Assembly (NCBI GenBank): GCA_905205195.1
Contig: CAJLCS010000025.1
Span: forward strand, 1 to 28,106
DNA length: 28,106 bases
Direction of reading: 5' to 3'
Source of the DNA: an uncultured Eubacteriales bacterium
GTDB lineage: Bacteria; Bacillota; Clostridia; Oscillospirales; Oscillospiraceae
In this document: piece after piece, positions 15,611 through 26,000 of the stretch
Position numbering within the stretch: the stretch's first letter is position 1
How the letters are laid out: the number at the start of each line of letters is the position of its first letter
The notes under the pieces: generated by a model
The model's input: only the letters and a program-made list of their open reading frames with translations
Database searches by the model: none
Told to the model about the DNA's origin: nothing
Program-made: the position numbers and the translations under genes

Positions 15611-16414
15611 ATGACGCACACATTTCTGTCTGCACTCCGGCATTTTTTAGGGCTGACGGCCTGGTCCATGGAAACGCCGAAGCCCTACGGTGCCTTTCAC
15701 CTGACCGTACTGCTGGCCGGGCTGGGGCTGAGCGTCTGGGCCGCCTGGCGTCTGCGCCGGATTGGCGAGCAGAAAAGCCGGATGCTGCTTTTTGGCATCG
15801 GCGTGTTTCTGGCGGTCTGTGAAGTGTATAAGCAGCTGTTTTACGCCGTTTATCTGTACAATGGGGACTATCCGTGGGAGATTTTTCCCTTCCAGCTGTG
15901 CAGCGTTCCCATGTACCTGTGCCTGATCGCGCCGCTGCTGCGGCCTGGCCGGGTCCGGCAGGGCATGTACAGCTTCATGATGATCTACAACCTTCTCGGC
16001 GGCTTTATGGCGCTGATGGAGCCGTCGGGGCTGGTCCACCCCTACTGGACGCTGACGCTGCACGCCTTCCTGTGGCACATCGCCATCGTGTTTGTGGGGC
16101 TGTATCTGGGCTTTTCCGGCCGGGGCGGCTACCGGATGTCGGATTACCGGCGGGCCACGGTGACGTTTCTTCTGCTGGCGCTGGCGGCCTTCGGCATGAA
16201 CGTGGCCATCTGCAAGGGCCTGCATGGGTCCGTTAATCTGTTTTTTGTTGGCCCGGAGAAGTCCTCCATCGTCGTATTCAGGGATATTGCCGCCCGCTTC
16301 GGCTGGTTCAGTGCCACGGCGGTCTATGTACCGGTGGTGTGCCTGGGGGCGTTTCTGTTCTTTCTGCCCTTCTACCTCTGCAGAAAAAGGCGGGCCGCCC
16401 TTTCCAAACCGTAA
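15611..16414 (+). CDS. YwaF/TIGR02206-family integral membrane protein
   Basis: This 267-residue membrane protein has about seven hydrophobic segments, for example HLTVLLAGLGLSVWAAW near 30-46 and VYVPVVCLGAFLFFLPFYLC near the end. Family hallmarks are the WEIFPFQLCSVPMYLCLIAP segment (about 95-114) and a HAFLWHIAIVF histidine pair in a later helix. The molecular function of the family is unknown. The ribosome binding site AAAGGGAGA is about 11 bases from the ATG at 15611, which is long but the only one present. It has its own promoter after plsY and the glycosyltransferase, so any link to lipid synthesis rests on position only. A strong terminator follows directly. Confidence 0.85.
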   Translation: MTHTFLSALRHFLGLTAWSMETPKPYGAFHLTVLLAGLGLSVWAAWRLRRIGEQKSRMLLFGIGVFLAVCEVYKQLFYAVYLYNGDYPWEIFPFQLCSVPMYLCLIAPLLRPGRVRQGMYSFMMIYNLLGGFMALMEPSGLVHPYWTLTLHAFLWHIAIVFVGLYLGFSGRGGYRMSDYRRATVTFLLLALAAFGMNVAICKGLHGSVNLFFVGPEKSSIVVFRDIAARFGWFSATAVYVPVVCLGAFLFFLPFYLCRKRRAALSKP

Positions 16415-16452
16415 AAAGCTGCCGGAACCCGAAAAGGTTCCGGCAGCTTTTT
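16413..16452. terminator. Bidirectional terminator between the YwaF-like gene and nadE
   Basis: A 17-bp stem (AAAAAGCTGCCGGAACC / GGTTCCGGCAGCTTTTT) with a CGAAAA loop overlaps the end of the YwaF-like gene and touches the nadE stop. A-runs and T-runs on both sides serve both converging transcripts. Confidence 0.93.
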
Positions 16453-18380
16453 TATAATGCTTCCGCTTCGTCCAGCCAGATTCTTCCGCTGGCGTCGCTG
16501 GGCATCCGCCAGTCGCCCCGGGGGCTGAGGCACACGGAGCCGACCTTCACCCCATCCGGCAGGCAGCTGCGCTTGAACTGCTGGCTGAAAAACCGGCGGT
16601 AGAAGCTCTTGAGCCACTTTTTCACGGTGGCGGCGTCGAAATCGCCCTCAAAGGCCCGGCAGGCCAGCGTATAAATCTTGGCAGGCCGATAGCCGAACCG
16701 GAGCACATAGTACAGGAAGAAGTCGTGCAGCGCATAGGGCCCCACCAGGTCCTCGGTATGCTGGCTGATTTTCCCCTCGGCGTCCGGCGGCAGCAGCTCC
16801 GGGCTGATGGGGGTGTCCAGCACGTCCCGCAGCACCGCCCGGGAGGGGGCAAACTCCGTGCTTTCGGAAATGGCCTCGATCATCCAGCGGATCAGCGTCT
16901 TGGGAATGGACACGTTGACGCCGTACATGCTCATGTGGTCGCCGTTGTAGGTACACCAGCCCAGCGCCAGCTCGCTCAGATCGCCGGTGCCGATGACGAT
17001 GCCGCCCACCACACTGGCGTAATCCATCAGAATCTGGGTCCGTTCCCGGGCCTGAGAGTTTTCGTAGGTGCCGTTGAGGACGGATTTGTCGTGGCCGATG
17101 TCCCGGAAGTGGATATCCACCGCTTCGCGGATGTTGATTTCCTTGCAGGACACCCCCAGCGTCCGCATCAGCTCCAGCGAATTGCGATAGGTCCGGTCCG
17201 AGGTGCCGAAGCAGGGCATGGTCACGCCGTAGACGTCCGTCAGCGGGCGGCCCAGCTGGCGCATGGCCTCCGCCGCCACCAGCAGGGCCAGCGTGGAATC
17301 CAGGCCGCCGGAAATGCCGATGACGGCATTGGTGTGAATCACGTTCAGCCGCTGCTTCAGCCCCGCCACCTGCATCTGGAAGATTTCCATGCAGCGCTCA
17401 TGGCGGTCCGCCTTGGCCGCGGGGACGAAGGGCAGCTTGGCAAGCTTGTCCAGCGTGCCGTCGCTGCGGGGGGCCGCCGCCGTCACCGGCAGAATCCGGA
17501 AGGCCGGATCCCGGTAGCGGGAGGCGGCGTCCCGGTAGCTGATGTTCCGCCGCCGGTCCGCCCGGACCTTGCCCAGATCGCAGTCCCGAATCAGCATCTG
17601 ATCCGACACCATGGCGTCGGCGGTCTGCCCCAGCAGCGCGCCGTTTTCCGCCATCAGGCACTGGCCGGAGAACACCAGATCCTGGGTCGATTCCGTGGCC
17701 CCGGCCGAGCAGTAGGCGTAGACGCAGTTGCAGGCGCCGGACTGATGCAGCACCAGGTTCCGGCGATAGGCCCGCTTGCCGATGGTTTCGTTGGAGGCGG
17801 ACAGGTTCAGAATCACCTCCGCCCCGTTGAGGGCCAGCACCGTGGAGGGGGGCAGCGGCGTCCACAGATCCTCGCAAAGCTCCAGCCCCAGCAGCGTGCC
17901 GTCGCCCAGCCGGAACAGCAGCTTCTGCCCGGCCGGTACCGTCTCCCCGGCGACGGTCACCGTGTCCGCCGTCAGCTCCCGGCCCGGGGTGAACCAGCGT
18001 TTTTCGTAAAATTCTCCGTAATTCGGCAGGTATTCCTTGGGCACCAGCCCCCGGACCCGGCCGCCGGACACCACCGCCGCGCAGTTGAACAGCTGGCAGC
18101 CCACCCGCACCGGCAGGCCCACCGCCGTCACCAGCGACGGCAGCTTCCCGGCGTGTTCCGCAATCCGGGCCAGTCCCTCCTCTGCCGCCGTCAGCAGCTC
18201 CTCCTGAAAAAACAGGTCCTGACAGGTGTAGCCTGTCAGCGCCATTTCCGGCAGCACCAGTACATCGGCTCCGGCGGCCTCGGCCCGGTCCATCATGGCG
18301 ATGATATCCGCCGTATTCCGGCGCACATCGCCCACCCGCACCGCCGGTACGGCGCAGGCAATTCGAAGATAATCCAACAA
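16452..18380 (-). CDS. nadE: Glutamine-dependent NAD+ synthetase
   Basis: This two-domain enzyme (642 residues) makes NAD from deamido-NAD, ATP and glutamine. The N-terminal nitrilase-type amidase has the Glu-Lys-Cys triad: LPEMALTGYTCQDLFF (Glu45), LVPKEYLPNYGEFYE (Lys115) and LGLELCEDLW (Cys169). The C-terminal synthetase has the ATP-PPi loop VIGISGGLDSTLALL (about 354-368) and GTGDLSELALGWCTYNGDH. The start is unusual. GGAGGG at 18392-18387 abuts the ATG at 18386 with no spacing, but is six bases from a TTG at 18380, which gives MLDYLRIA, close to the usual family start. The upstream ATG at 18404 would coincide with the predicted transcription start. The gene is separated from metK by metK's terminator. 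Confidence 0.95.
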   Translation of the reverse strand: MLDYLRIACAVPAVRVGDVRRNTADIIAMMDRAEAAGADVLVLPEMALTGYTCQDLFFQEELLTAAEEGLARIAEHAGKLPSLVTAVGLPVRVGCQLFNCAAVVSGGRVRGLVPKEYLPNYGEFYEKRWFTPGRELTADTVTVAGETVPAGQKLLFRLGDGTLLGLELCEDLWTPLPPSTVLALNGAEVILNLSASNETIGKRAYRRNLVLHQSGACNCVYAYCSAGATESTQDLVFSGQCLMAENGALLGQTADAMVSDQMLIRDCDLGKVRADRRRNISYRDAASRYRDPAFRILPVTAAAPRSDGTLDKLAKLPFVPAAKADRHERCMEIFQMQVAGLKQRLNVIHTNAVIGISGGLDSTLALLVAAEAMRQLGRPLTDVYGVTMPCFGTSDRTYRNSLELMRTLGVSCKEINIREAVDIHFRDIGHDKSVLNGTYENSQARERTQILMDYASVVGGIVIGTGDLSELALGWCTYNGDHMSMYGVNVSIPKTLIRWMIEAISESTEFAPSRAVLRDVLDTPISPELLPPDAEGKISQHTEDLVGPYALHDFFLYYVLRFGYRPAKIYTLACRAFEGDFDAATVKKWLKSFYRRFFSQQFKRSCLPDGVKVGSVCLSPRGDWRMPSDASGRIWLDEAEAL

Positions 18381-18410
18381 GGTCATCCCTCCGTCCCAAA
18401 TCATGGTATC

Positions 18411-18438
18411 ATTCTAGCACATTCTGCCCAAAAAGCAA
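18411..18438 (-). promoter_or_regulatory. nadE: Promoter of nadE
   Basis: On the minus strand, TTGCTT and TAGAAT with a 16-base spacer lie just upstream of nadE. The predicted start falls near 18404, leaving a leader of only about 20 bases, which argues against the earliest ATG. Confidence 0.45.
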
Positions 18439-18452
18439 CGGAAATCTCAAAA

Positions 18453-18474
18453 GCGGCAGGCCTTCGCCTGCCGC
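18453..18474 (-). terminator. Terminator of metK
   Basis: A perfect 9-bp stem (GCGGCAGGC / GCCTGCCGC) with a four-base loop sits directly after the metK stop, followed on the minus strand by TTTTGAG. Confidence 0.8.
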
Positions 18475-18481
18475 CTTCGTT

Positions 18482-19630
<1,149 letters not shown>

Positions 19631-19655
19631 CAACAATCTGAATCCTTTCCGCGCA

Positions 19656-19788
19656 TAAAAAACCGCACACCGAAGATTCGATGTGCGCCGTTCGAATCCT
19701 CATCTTTCGTTTGCCGCCGGATTTGGCACCTTGAACAAACAGGTTGCCGGGTTTCATCGGGCCGTTCCCTCCACCGCTCTTGATAAGG
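19656..19788 (-). promoter_or_regulatory. SAM-I (S-box) riboswitch with terminator, upstream of metK
   Basis: The aptamer reads CTTATCAAGAG, GGTGGAGGGA, CCGATGAAACCCGGCAACC, then GGTGCCAAATCC and GATGAGG, the standard S-box core. P1 is seven pairs: CCTTATC (19788-19782) with GATGAGG (19704-19698). The expression platform is complete. The terminator stem CGCACATCGA (19687-19678) with TCGGTGTGCG-type partner (19673-19664) is followed by six T. The competing antiterminator pairs AGGATTCGA (19700-19692), which includes the 3' strand of P1, with TCGAATCTT (19681-19673). Bound SAM stabilises P1, frees the terminator and turns metK off. Confidence 0.96.
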
Positions 19789-19808
19789 CTGATATGCAGT
19801 TTCTAGAT

Positions 19809-19837
19809 ATTATACTCCTTTTCCTGCCTGATGTCAA
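19809..19837 (-). promoter_or_regulatory. metK: Promoter of the metK riboswitch transcript
   Basis: On the minus strand, TTGACA (19837-19832) and TATAAT (19814-19809) are exactly 17 bases apart, a full consensus sigma-A promoter starting about 15 bases before the aptamer. Confidence 0.92.
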
Positions 19838-19890
19838 CAGTTTATTCGATCTTTTTCGTGAATTTTTCAGGAATATTGTGGCGTTCCCGG

Positions 19891-19919
19891 TGGAAATCTT
19901 CACAATTCCGTGATATAAT
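19891..19919 (+). promoter_or_regulatory. Promoter of the acetyltransferase pseudogene and possibly the MMPL operon
   Basis: TGGAAA (19891-19896) and TATAAT (19914-19919) have a 17-base spacer. I see no other promoter or terminator before the MMPL gene, so this may drive the whole downstream operon. The rest of 19631-19950 is the riboswitch and its promoter on the other strand. Confidence 0.5.
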
Positions 19920-19950
19920 GCAGCTGAACACAAGCAGGGAGGAATTGCCT

Positions 19951-20533
19951 ATGACCGAAACCGAAAACCGTTTGCCGGCAAGCTCTACGACCCCTTCTGC
20001 GAGGGAATGCTGGAGGCCCGCCGCAAGGTCCATCTGCTCTGCCAGCGCTACAACGCCCTGCCGGAGGACGACACCGCCGGACGGGTGGCCATCCTCGACG
20101 CGCTGATGCCGGACCACGGGAAGGGCGTCTACTTACAGGGGCCGATTCAGTTTGACTTCGGCAGCCACATTCACATGGGGGACGGCTCCTACGCCAACTT
20201 CCATTTCTGCGTTCTGGACGAAAATCAGGTCACCATCGGCCGGAACGTCTTTATCGGGCCGTACTGCTCCATCTATACGCCCATTCACCCCCTGTGCTGG
20301 GAGGACCGGAATACCTTTTTAACGAAAAAACCGGCGTGGAAACCAATCTGGAATACCGCGCCCCCGTCACCATCGGCAGCGGCTGCGTCATCGGCGCCGG
20401 TTCGGTGGTCACCCGGTCGATTCCCGCCGGAAGTCTGGCCTTCGGCAATCCCTGCCGGGTGGTCCGCCCCATCACCGATGCCGACCGCATGAGCCGCCAC
20501 CCGGAGCGTCTGGCGGACGAAGCGGCGCAATAA
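19951..20533 (+). pseudogene. Broken hexapeptide-repeat O-acetyltransferase (maltose/galactoside type)
   Basis: GGAGG lies seven bases before ATG at 19951 (MTETENR), but the family N terminus (AGKLYDPFCEGMLEARRKVH) continues in another frame from 19974, one base missing at a T-run. That frame runs through LCQRYNALP and the left-handed helix part (GDGSYANFHFCVLDENQVTI) to IYTPIHPL with the catalytic histidine. It shifts again in the T-run near 20321-20325, after which NEKTGVETNLEYRAPVTIG continues in a third frame. About 17 residues expected between VTIGSG and CVIGAGSVV (one WIGG coil) are also absent, probably by recombination between repeated IGSG codons. The family uses acetyl-CoA to acetylate sugars. 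The intact end (VVTRSIPAGSLAFGNPCRVV) suggests recent decay. Sequencing error could explain the two T-run shifts but not the coil loss. Confidence 0.85.
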
Positions 20534-20555
20534 CATTGGAAAGGAAGGAATGCCC

Positions 20556-23012
20556 ATGAGCCATACGCATTCGGAAAACGACAGCACGTTCATGGAAAAG
20601 CTCTCCGCGTTTATCGTGGACAAGCGGAATCTGATTTATCTGATTACCGTGCTCCTGCTGATTTTTTCCCTGTTCTCCCGGAACTGGGTGGAGGTGGAAA
20701 ACGACCTGACCGCCTATCTGCCGGAAAATTCCGAAACCAAAAAGGCCCTGTCCGTCATGGACGGCCAGTTCACCACCTACGGCACCGCCAGCGTCATGGT
20801 GGCCAACATCAGCCAGGACCAGGCCAACGCCCTCCGGGACCGGCTGGCGGAGATCAAGGGCGTCCAGTCCGTCACTTACGACAACACCGACGCCCACTAT
20901 CACAACCTCTCCGCCCTCTACGCTGTCACCTTCGCCTATGACGAAAAAGACGTCGCCTGCCTGGATTCGCTGGAGGCGGTAAAAGCCGCCCTCACCGGCT
21001 ACGACGTGTATCTGGATACGGATCTGGGAAACGCGCTGGCGGAAACCATTGACCACGAAATCAACGTCATCATGGTCTATGTGGCCATCGTCATCGTGGT
21101 GGTGCTGCTGTTCACCTCGGAGACCTACGGCGAGGTGCCGGTGCTGATTCTGACCTTCGTGGTGGCGCTGGTCATCAATCAGGGCACCAACTTCCTGCTG
21201 GGGAAAGTCTCCTTCGTCTCCAATTCCGTAACCAGCATTCTGCAGCTGGCCCTGTCCATTGATTACGCCATTATTTTCTGCAACCGGTTCAAGGAGGAGC
21301 ATCGCCTGCTGCCGCTGCGGGAGGCGGTGGTGACGGCGCTGAGCAAGTCCATTCCGGAAATCGGCGCCAGCTGCCTGACTACCGTGGGCGGTCTGGTGGC
21401 CATGCTCTTCATGCAGTTCAAGCTTGGCCCGGATATGGCCATCTGCCTGATCAAATCCATTGCCTTTGCACTGCTGTCGGCCTTCCTGGTCATGCCGGGA
21501 CTGCTGATGCTGTTCGGCCCGCTGATTGAGCGGACCGGCCATCGGAGCTTTATCCCCAAAATTCCCTTCGTCGGGAAATTCGACTACGCCACCCGGTTTT
21601 TTGTGCCGGTGATTTTCCTGGTGCTCATCGTCTTTGGCTTCCGGCTGTCCTCCAACTGCCCCTACGCCTACGGCTACAGCCTGCTGACCACCCCCAAGCT
21701 CAACGACTCCCAGATTGCCGAGCAGATGATCGAGGAAAACTTCCCCTCCAAGAATATGGTGGCGCTGGTGGTCCCCGCCGGCGACTACGACACCGAACGG
21801 GCGCTGCTGAAGGAAGTGGATGCCTTCGACGAGGTGGATTCCTCCATGGGGCTTGTGAATATCGAAGCCATGGACGGCTATATGCTGGCCGACAAGCTGA
21901 CGCCCCGCCAGTTCGCCGAGCTGGCCGGGCTGGACTACGAGGTGGCGGAGGTGGTGTATGCCGCCTATGCCGCCAATCAGAGCAACTACGGCCAGCTGGT
22001 GGGCAAACTCTCCAGCTATCAGGTGCCGCTGATTGATATGCTGCTCTACGTCTGCGATCAGATCGACGCCGGAATCGTCACCCTGAGCCCGGAGCAGACC
22101 CAGACCCTCTCCGACGCCAAGACCCAGATGCTGATTGCCAAAAATCAGCTGCAGGGCGATCAGTACAGCCGGATGCTGGTGTACCTGAACCTCCCCGTCA
22201 GCGGCGACACCACCTACGCCTTTACGGACACCCTGCTGGAGACGGCGAAAAAGTACTATCCCGACGGTGACGTCTATCTGGCCGGTGATTCCACCAATGA
22301 GTACGACTTTGAAAAGTCCTTCGCCGTGGACAACACCGTGGTGAGCATCCTGTCGGTGCTGATCGTGCTGGTGGTGCTGCTGTTCACCTTCAAATCCGCG
22401 GGAATGCCGATTCTGCTGATTCTGGTGATTCAGGGCGCCATCTGGATCAACTTCTCCTTCCCCACCATTACGGGAAAATACCTGTTCTATCTGGCCTACC
22501 TGATCGTCAGTTCCATTCAGATGGGCGCCAACATCGACTACGCCATCGTGATTGCCAGCCGCTATCAGGAGCTGAAGGTCAAGGAGGATCACCGCTCCGC
22601 CATCATCGAAACCATGAACTTTGCCTTCCCCACCATCATCACCTCCGGCGCCATCATGTCGATCTGCGGCTTCCTCATCGGCAGCATGACCTCCGAACCG
22701 GTCATTGCGGGTATCGGCGAGAGCCTTGGCCGGGGCACGGTGATTTCCATCATCCTCGTCATGTTCGTGCTGCCCCAGATTCTGCTGGTGGGCAGCAGTA
22801 TCGTGGATAAGACGTCCTTCTCCGTGCCGTCCATGTCCGTCGGCGAGAAGAAAACCGCCCGGGGCAAGATTGCCGTCAACGGCATGGTCCACGGCCGGAT
22901 CAACGGCACGGTCCGGGGCATAATGCGGGGCACCGTGGAGGGCGAAATCGACCTGAATCTGGTGTCCGGCAGCGCCGACGTCAAGGAGGAGGACGAAGAT
23001 GAAGAAACTTAA
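20556..23012 (+). CDS. MMPL/RND-family exporter
   Basis: This 818-residue membrane protein has the RND pattern: TM1 (about 25-42), an outside domain, TM2-6 (about 169-323), TM7 (about 349-366), a second outside domain and TM8-12 (about 594-750). Both halves keep the Asp-Tyr pair that forms the proton relay in MmpL3: LSIDYAIIFCNRF with Asp236-Tyr237 and GANIDYAIVIASRY with Asp661-Tyr662. It should therefore be a proton-driven exporter, probably of lipid or another hydrophobic envelope compound. The cytoplasmic tail after TM12 is odd. Residues about 774-801 are six tetrads of the form V-x-G-x (VNGM, VHGR, INGT, VRGI, MRGT, VEGE), then an acidic end. The start at 20556 has AAGGAAGG at a fitting distance; ATG at 20550 is too close to it. 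The last 14 bases overlap the next gene, so the two proteins are likely made together. Confidence 0.92.
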   Translation: MSHTHSENDSTFMEKLSAFIVDKRNLIYLITVLLLIFSLFSRNWVEVENDLTAYLPENSETKKALSVMDGQFTTYGTASVMVANISQDQANALRDRLAEIKGVQSVTYDNTDAHYHNLSALYAVTFAYDEKDVACLDSLEAVKAALTGYDVYLDTDLGNALAETIDHEINVIMVYVAIVIVVVLLFTSETYGEVPVLILTFVVALVINQGTNFLLGKVSFVSNSVTSILQLALSIDYAIIFCNRFKEEHRLLPLREAVVTALSKSIPEIGASCLTTVGGLVAMLFMQFKLGPDMAICLIKSIAFALLSAFLVMPGLLMLFGPLIERTGHRSFIPKIPFVGKFDYATRFFVPVIFLVLIVFGFRLSSNCPYAYGYSLLTTPKLNDSQIAEQMIEENFPSKNMVALVVPAGDYDTERALLKEVDAFDEVDSSMGLVNIEAMDGYMLADKLTPRQFAELAGLDYEVAEVVYAAYAANQSNYGQLVGKLSSYQVPLIDMLLYVCDQIDAGIVTLSPEQTQTLSDAKTQMLIAKNQLQGDQYSRMLVYLNLPVSGDTTYAFTDTLLETAKKYYPDGDVYLAGDSTNEYDFEKSFAVDNTVVSILSVLIVLVVLLFTFKSAGMPILLILVIQGAIWINFSFPTITGKYLFYLAYLIVSSIQMGANIDYAIVIASRYQELKVKEDHRSAIIETMNFAFPTIITSGAIMSICGFLIGSMTSEPVIAGIGESLGRGTVISIILVMFVLPQILLVGSSIVDKTSFSVPSMSVGEKKTARGKIAVNGMVHGRINGTVRGIMRGTVEGEIDLNLVSGSADVKEEDEDEET

Positions 23013-26000
23013 AATTCTGGCCGGAATTCTGGCCTGCCTGATGCTCGTTTCCCTGCTGCCGCTGTCCGCCGTCCGGGCCGCCGACGATACCGTCGCCATC
23101 GGCAGCGCCGAGGAATTTCTGTCCTTTGCCGAAAGCTGCAATCTGGATTCCTGGTCCCGGGGAAAAACCTTCACCCTGACGGCGGATATTTCCCTGGACG
23201 GCAAGGAATTCACCCCCATTGCCACCTTCGGCGGCACCTTTGACGGCGGCGGGCACACCGTTTCCGGCCTGGCCGTCAGCGGCAGCTACGCACCGGCCGG
23301 TCTGTTTGCCGCGGTGCAGGAAGGGGCTGCCGTCCGGAATCTGAACGTCTCCGGCACCGTGGCCCCCGCCGGCGAGAAAAACGTCACCGGCGGCATTGTG
23401 GGCGAAAACCGGGGCACCGTGGAAAACTGCACCTTCTCCGGCACCCTGTCCGGCACCCGCTGCACCGGCGGCATCGTCGGCGTCAACGCCGCTTCCGGCG
23501 TCATCCGCAGCTGCACCACCAGCGGTGCCGCCTTCGGTACCAACGAAACCGGCGGCATCGCCGGAGAAAACAAGGGTCTGGTGACCGGCTGCACCAACGG
23601 AATGTACGTCAATATTGAGAGCACCGATCCCCAGCTGACGCTGGACGATCTGAATCTGGACTTCTCTCTGGATCTGAGCCTGCTGACCCAGTTTGACACG
23701 GCGGGCATCGCCACCGACACCGGCGGCATCACCGGCTACAGCACCGGCACCGTGGAAGCCTGCACCAATCTGGCGGCCGTGGGTTATCAGCACATCGGCT
23801 ACAACGTCGGCGGCATCGCCGGGCGGAGCAGCGGCCAGATCCGCGGCTGCACCAACGAGGGCAGCATCTGCGGCCGGAAGGACGTGGGCGGTCTGGTGGG
23901 CCAGATGGAGCCGTATGTGGAGCTTCAGCTGTCCGAAAGCCTGCTCTCCAAGCTGAAAACCCAGCTCAGCGAACTGTCCGGCCTGATCGATCAGGCCTCC
24001 GCCGACGCCGAAGGCGGCGCAGGCAGCATTTCCTCCAATCTGGGGGCCATGTCCGGCTATGTGGACAGCGCCATCTCCGAGGTCGGCAACATCAAGGTCA
24101 CCGCCACCGTGGACGGCAGCGTCACCGGCAGCGGCAGCGTCAGCTCCGACACCACTGTCGGCGCCGGAGTCGGAGCCGGAGTCGGCGGCGGCGCAGCCGG
24201 ATCTGGCAGCGTCACCGTATCCAAGGGCGACGACGGCACCACCGTCAGCGGCAGCACCGAGGCGGGCGGCGGCATCGGGGCCGGAATCGGAACCGGGACC
24301 GAAATCGACCACAACGGGCAGGCCACCGGCACGGTGGACGGCTCGGCCCAGGTTGTGGCCGCGCCGGATCTGGGGGGCCTGACCTCCTCCTTAAACGGGC
24401 TGAACAGCCAGATTACCATGCTCAACAGCGCCGTGGCCGGAACCGTCGGCACGCTGGCCAACGACGTCCGGGAAATCAACAAAAAGTGCAACGAACTGTC
24501 CGACACCGTCTCCCAGGCGGTGGCAGACGCCGAAAGCGGCAAATCCAATCCCATTGTGGACGGCTCCGCCGTGGATGTGGACACCATCACCCTGGGCAAG
24601 GTCTCCGGCGGCGCCAACAGCGGTACCGTCTCCGGCGACCTGAATACCGGCGGCATCGCCGGGTCCGTCTCCGTAGAGTCCCCCTATGACCCAGAGGACG
24701 ACGTCAGCAGCGACCTGTCCGCCCAGTACCGCCGCCAGTACGAATACAAGGCGGTGATCGCCGATTGCTCCAACACCGGCACCGTCACCGGCAAGCGCAG
24801 CTACGTCGGCGGCATCTGTGGCCGGATGGATCTGGGCCAGATTACCGACTGCCTGGGCGGCGGCGTGATTTCCAGCGAAAGCGGCAACTACGTCGGCGGC
24901 ATCGCAGGCATCACCGGCTCCACTGTCCGCAGCTGCTTTGCCAAGGCCAGCCTCAGCGGCCAGAACTACGTCGGCGGCATCGTCGGCGCAGGCGTGGCGC
25001 AGCAGCTTTCCGGCGGCAGCAGCACCGTCGCAGGATGCTATTCCATGGTGGAAATCACCGGCGGAACCCAGTATCTGGGGGCCGTTTCCGGCGCCGACAC
25101 CGGAGAATTCACGGACAACCGCTTCGTTTCCGACACGCTGGCCGGTATCAACCGTCAGAGCTACGCCGGAAAGGCGGAGCCGATCACCTATGAAGCCCTG
25201 TCCGCCGTGGCGGGCCTGCCGGAGAGCATGAAGCAGCTGACGCTGACCTTCGTGGCCGACGGAAACGTGCTGCAATCCACCACCTTCTCCTACGGCGATT
25301 CCTTCGCCGCCGACACCTTCCCTGCCCTGCCCCAGAAGGACGGCTATTACGCCCGCTGGGACCACGAAACGCTGGAAAACCTGCATTTTGACACCGTGGT
25401 GACGGCTGTCTACACCCCGGACATCCCGGGTCTGGCCTCGACGGACACCCGGGAGGACGGCCGGTCCGTCATGCTGCTGGAGGGCAGCTTCGACGACGGC
25501 GTCACCCTGACGCTGGCCGCCGAGCCGCAAAGCGCCGGCAGCCTGACCACCAAAACCCTGTCCGATTATTTCTCCTGCTTCCGGGACGGAAAGCTCCCGG
25601 CCATGACCGTCAACCGGGAGGTGCTGGAGCAGTGGCACGTCACCATGACCGGCGCGCCGGAGGGGGCCAACACCCTGCGCTACCTGCCGCCGGACGGCAA
25701 AACCAGCGGTATCCGGATTTATGTGAACCAAGGAAACGGCTGGGAACTGGCCGACTGCCAAACCTTCGGCAGCTATCTGACCTTCCCCGTCACCGGCAGC
25801 GAAGGCTCCGTGGCGGCGGTGTCCACCTTCACCGTCTGGTGGATCTGGCTGCTGGCGGCGCTTCTGATCCTGCTGCTGGTGCTGACGGTGGTACTTCTGA
25901 TTGTCCGGGCGGTCCGCAAGTCCAAAAAGCGGAAGGCCGCAGCTCCCGCCCCGGCCGCACCGGCTGCCGCCTCCCGGCCCCAGTCCTCCGAAGAAGCGGA

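Noticed and set aside
20472..23258. A 928-residue minus-strand frame rich in His, Gly and Asp opposite the MMPL gene
   Set aside because: It is the mirror of the membrane-protein codons. It lies antisense to a clear MMPL gene and has no start signals.
24112..24360. Gly-rich stretch as a DNA-level tandem repeat or CRISPR-like array
   Set aside because: The repeats are only at the protein level with variable codons, without constant repeat and spacer lengths. No CRISPR array was seen anywhere.
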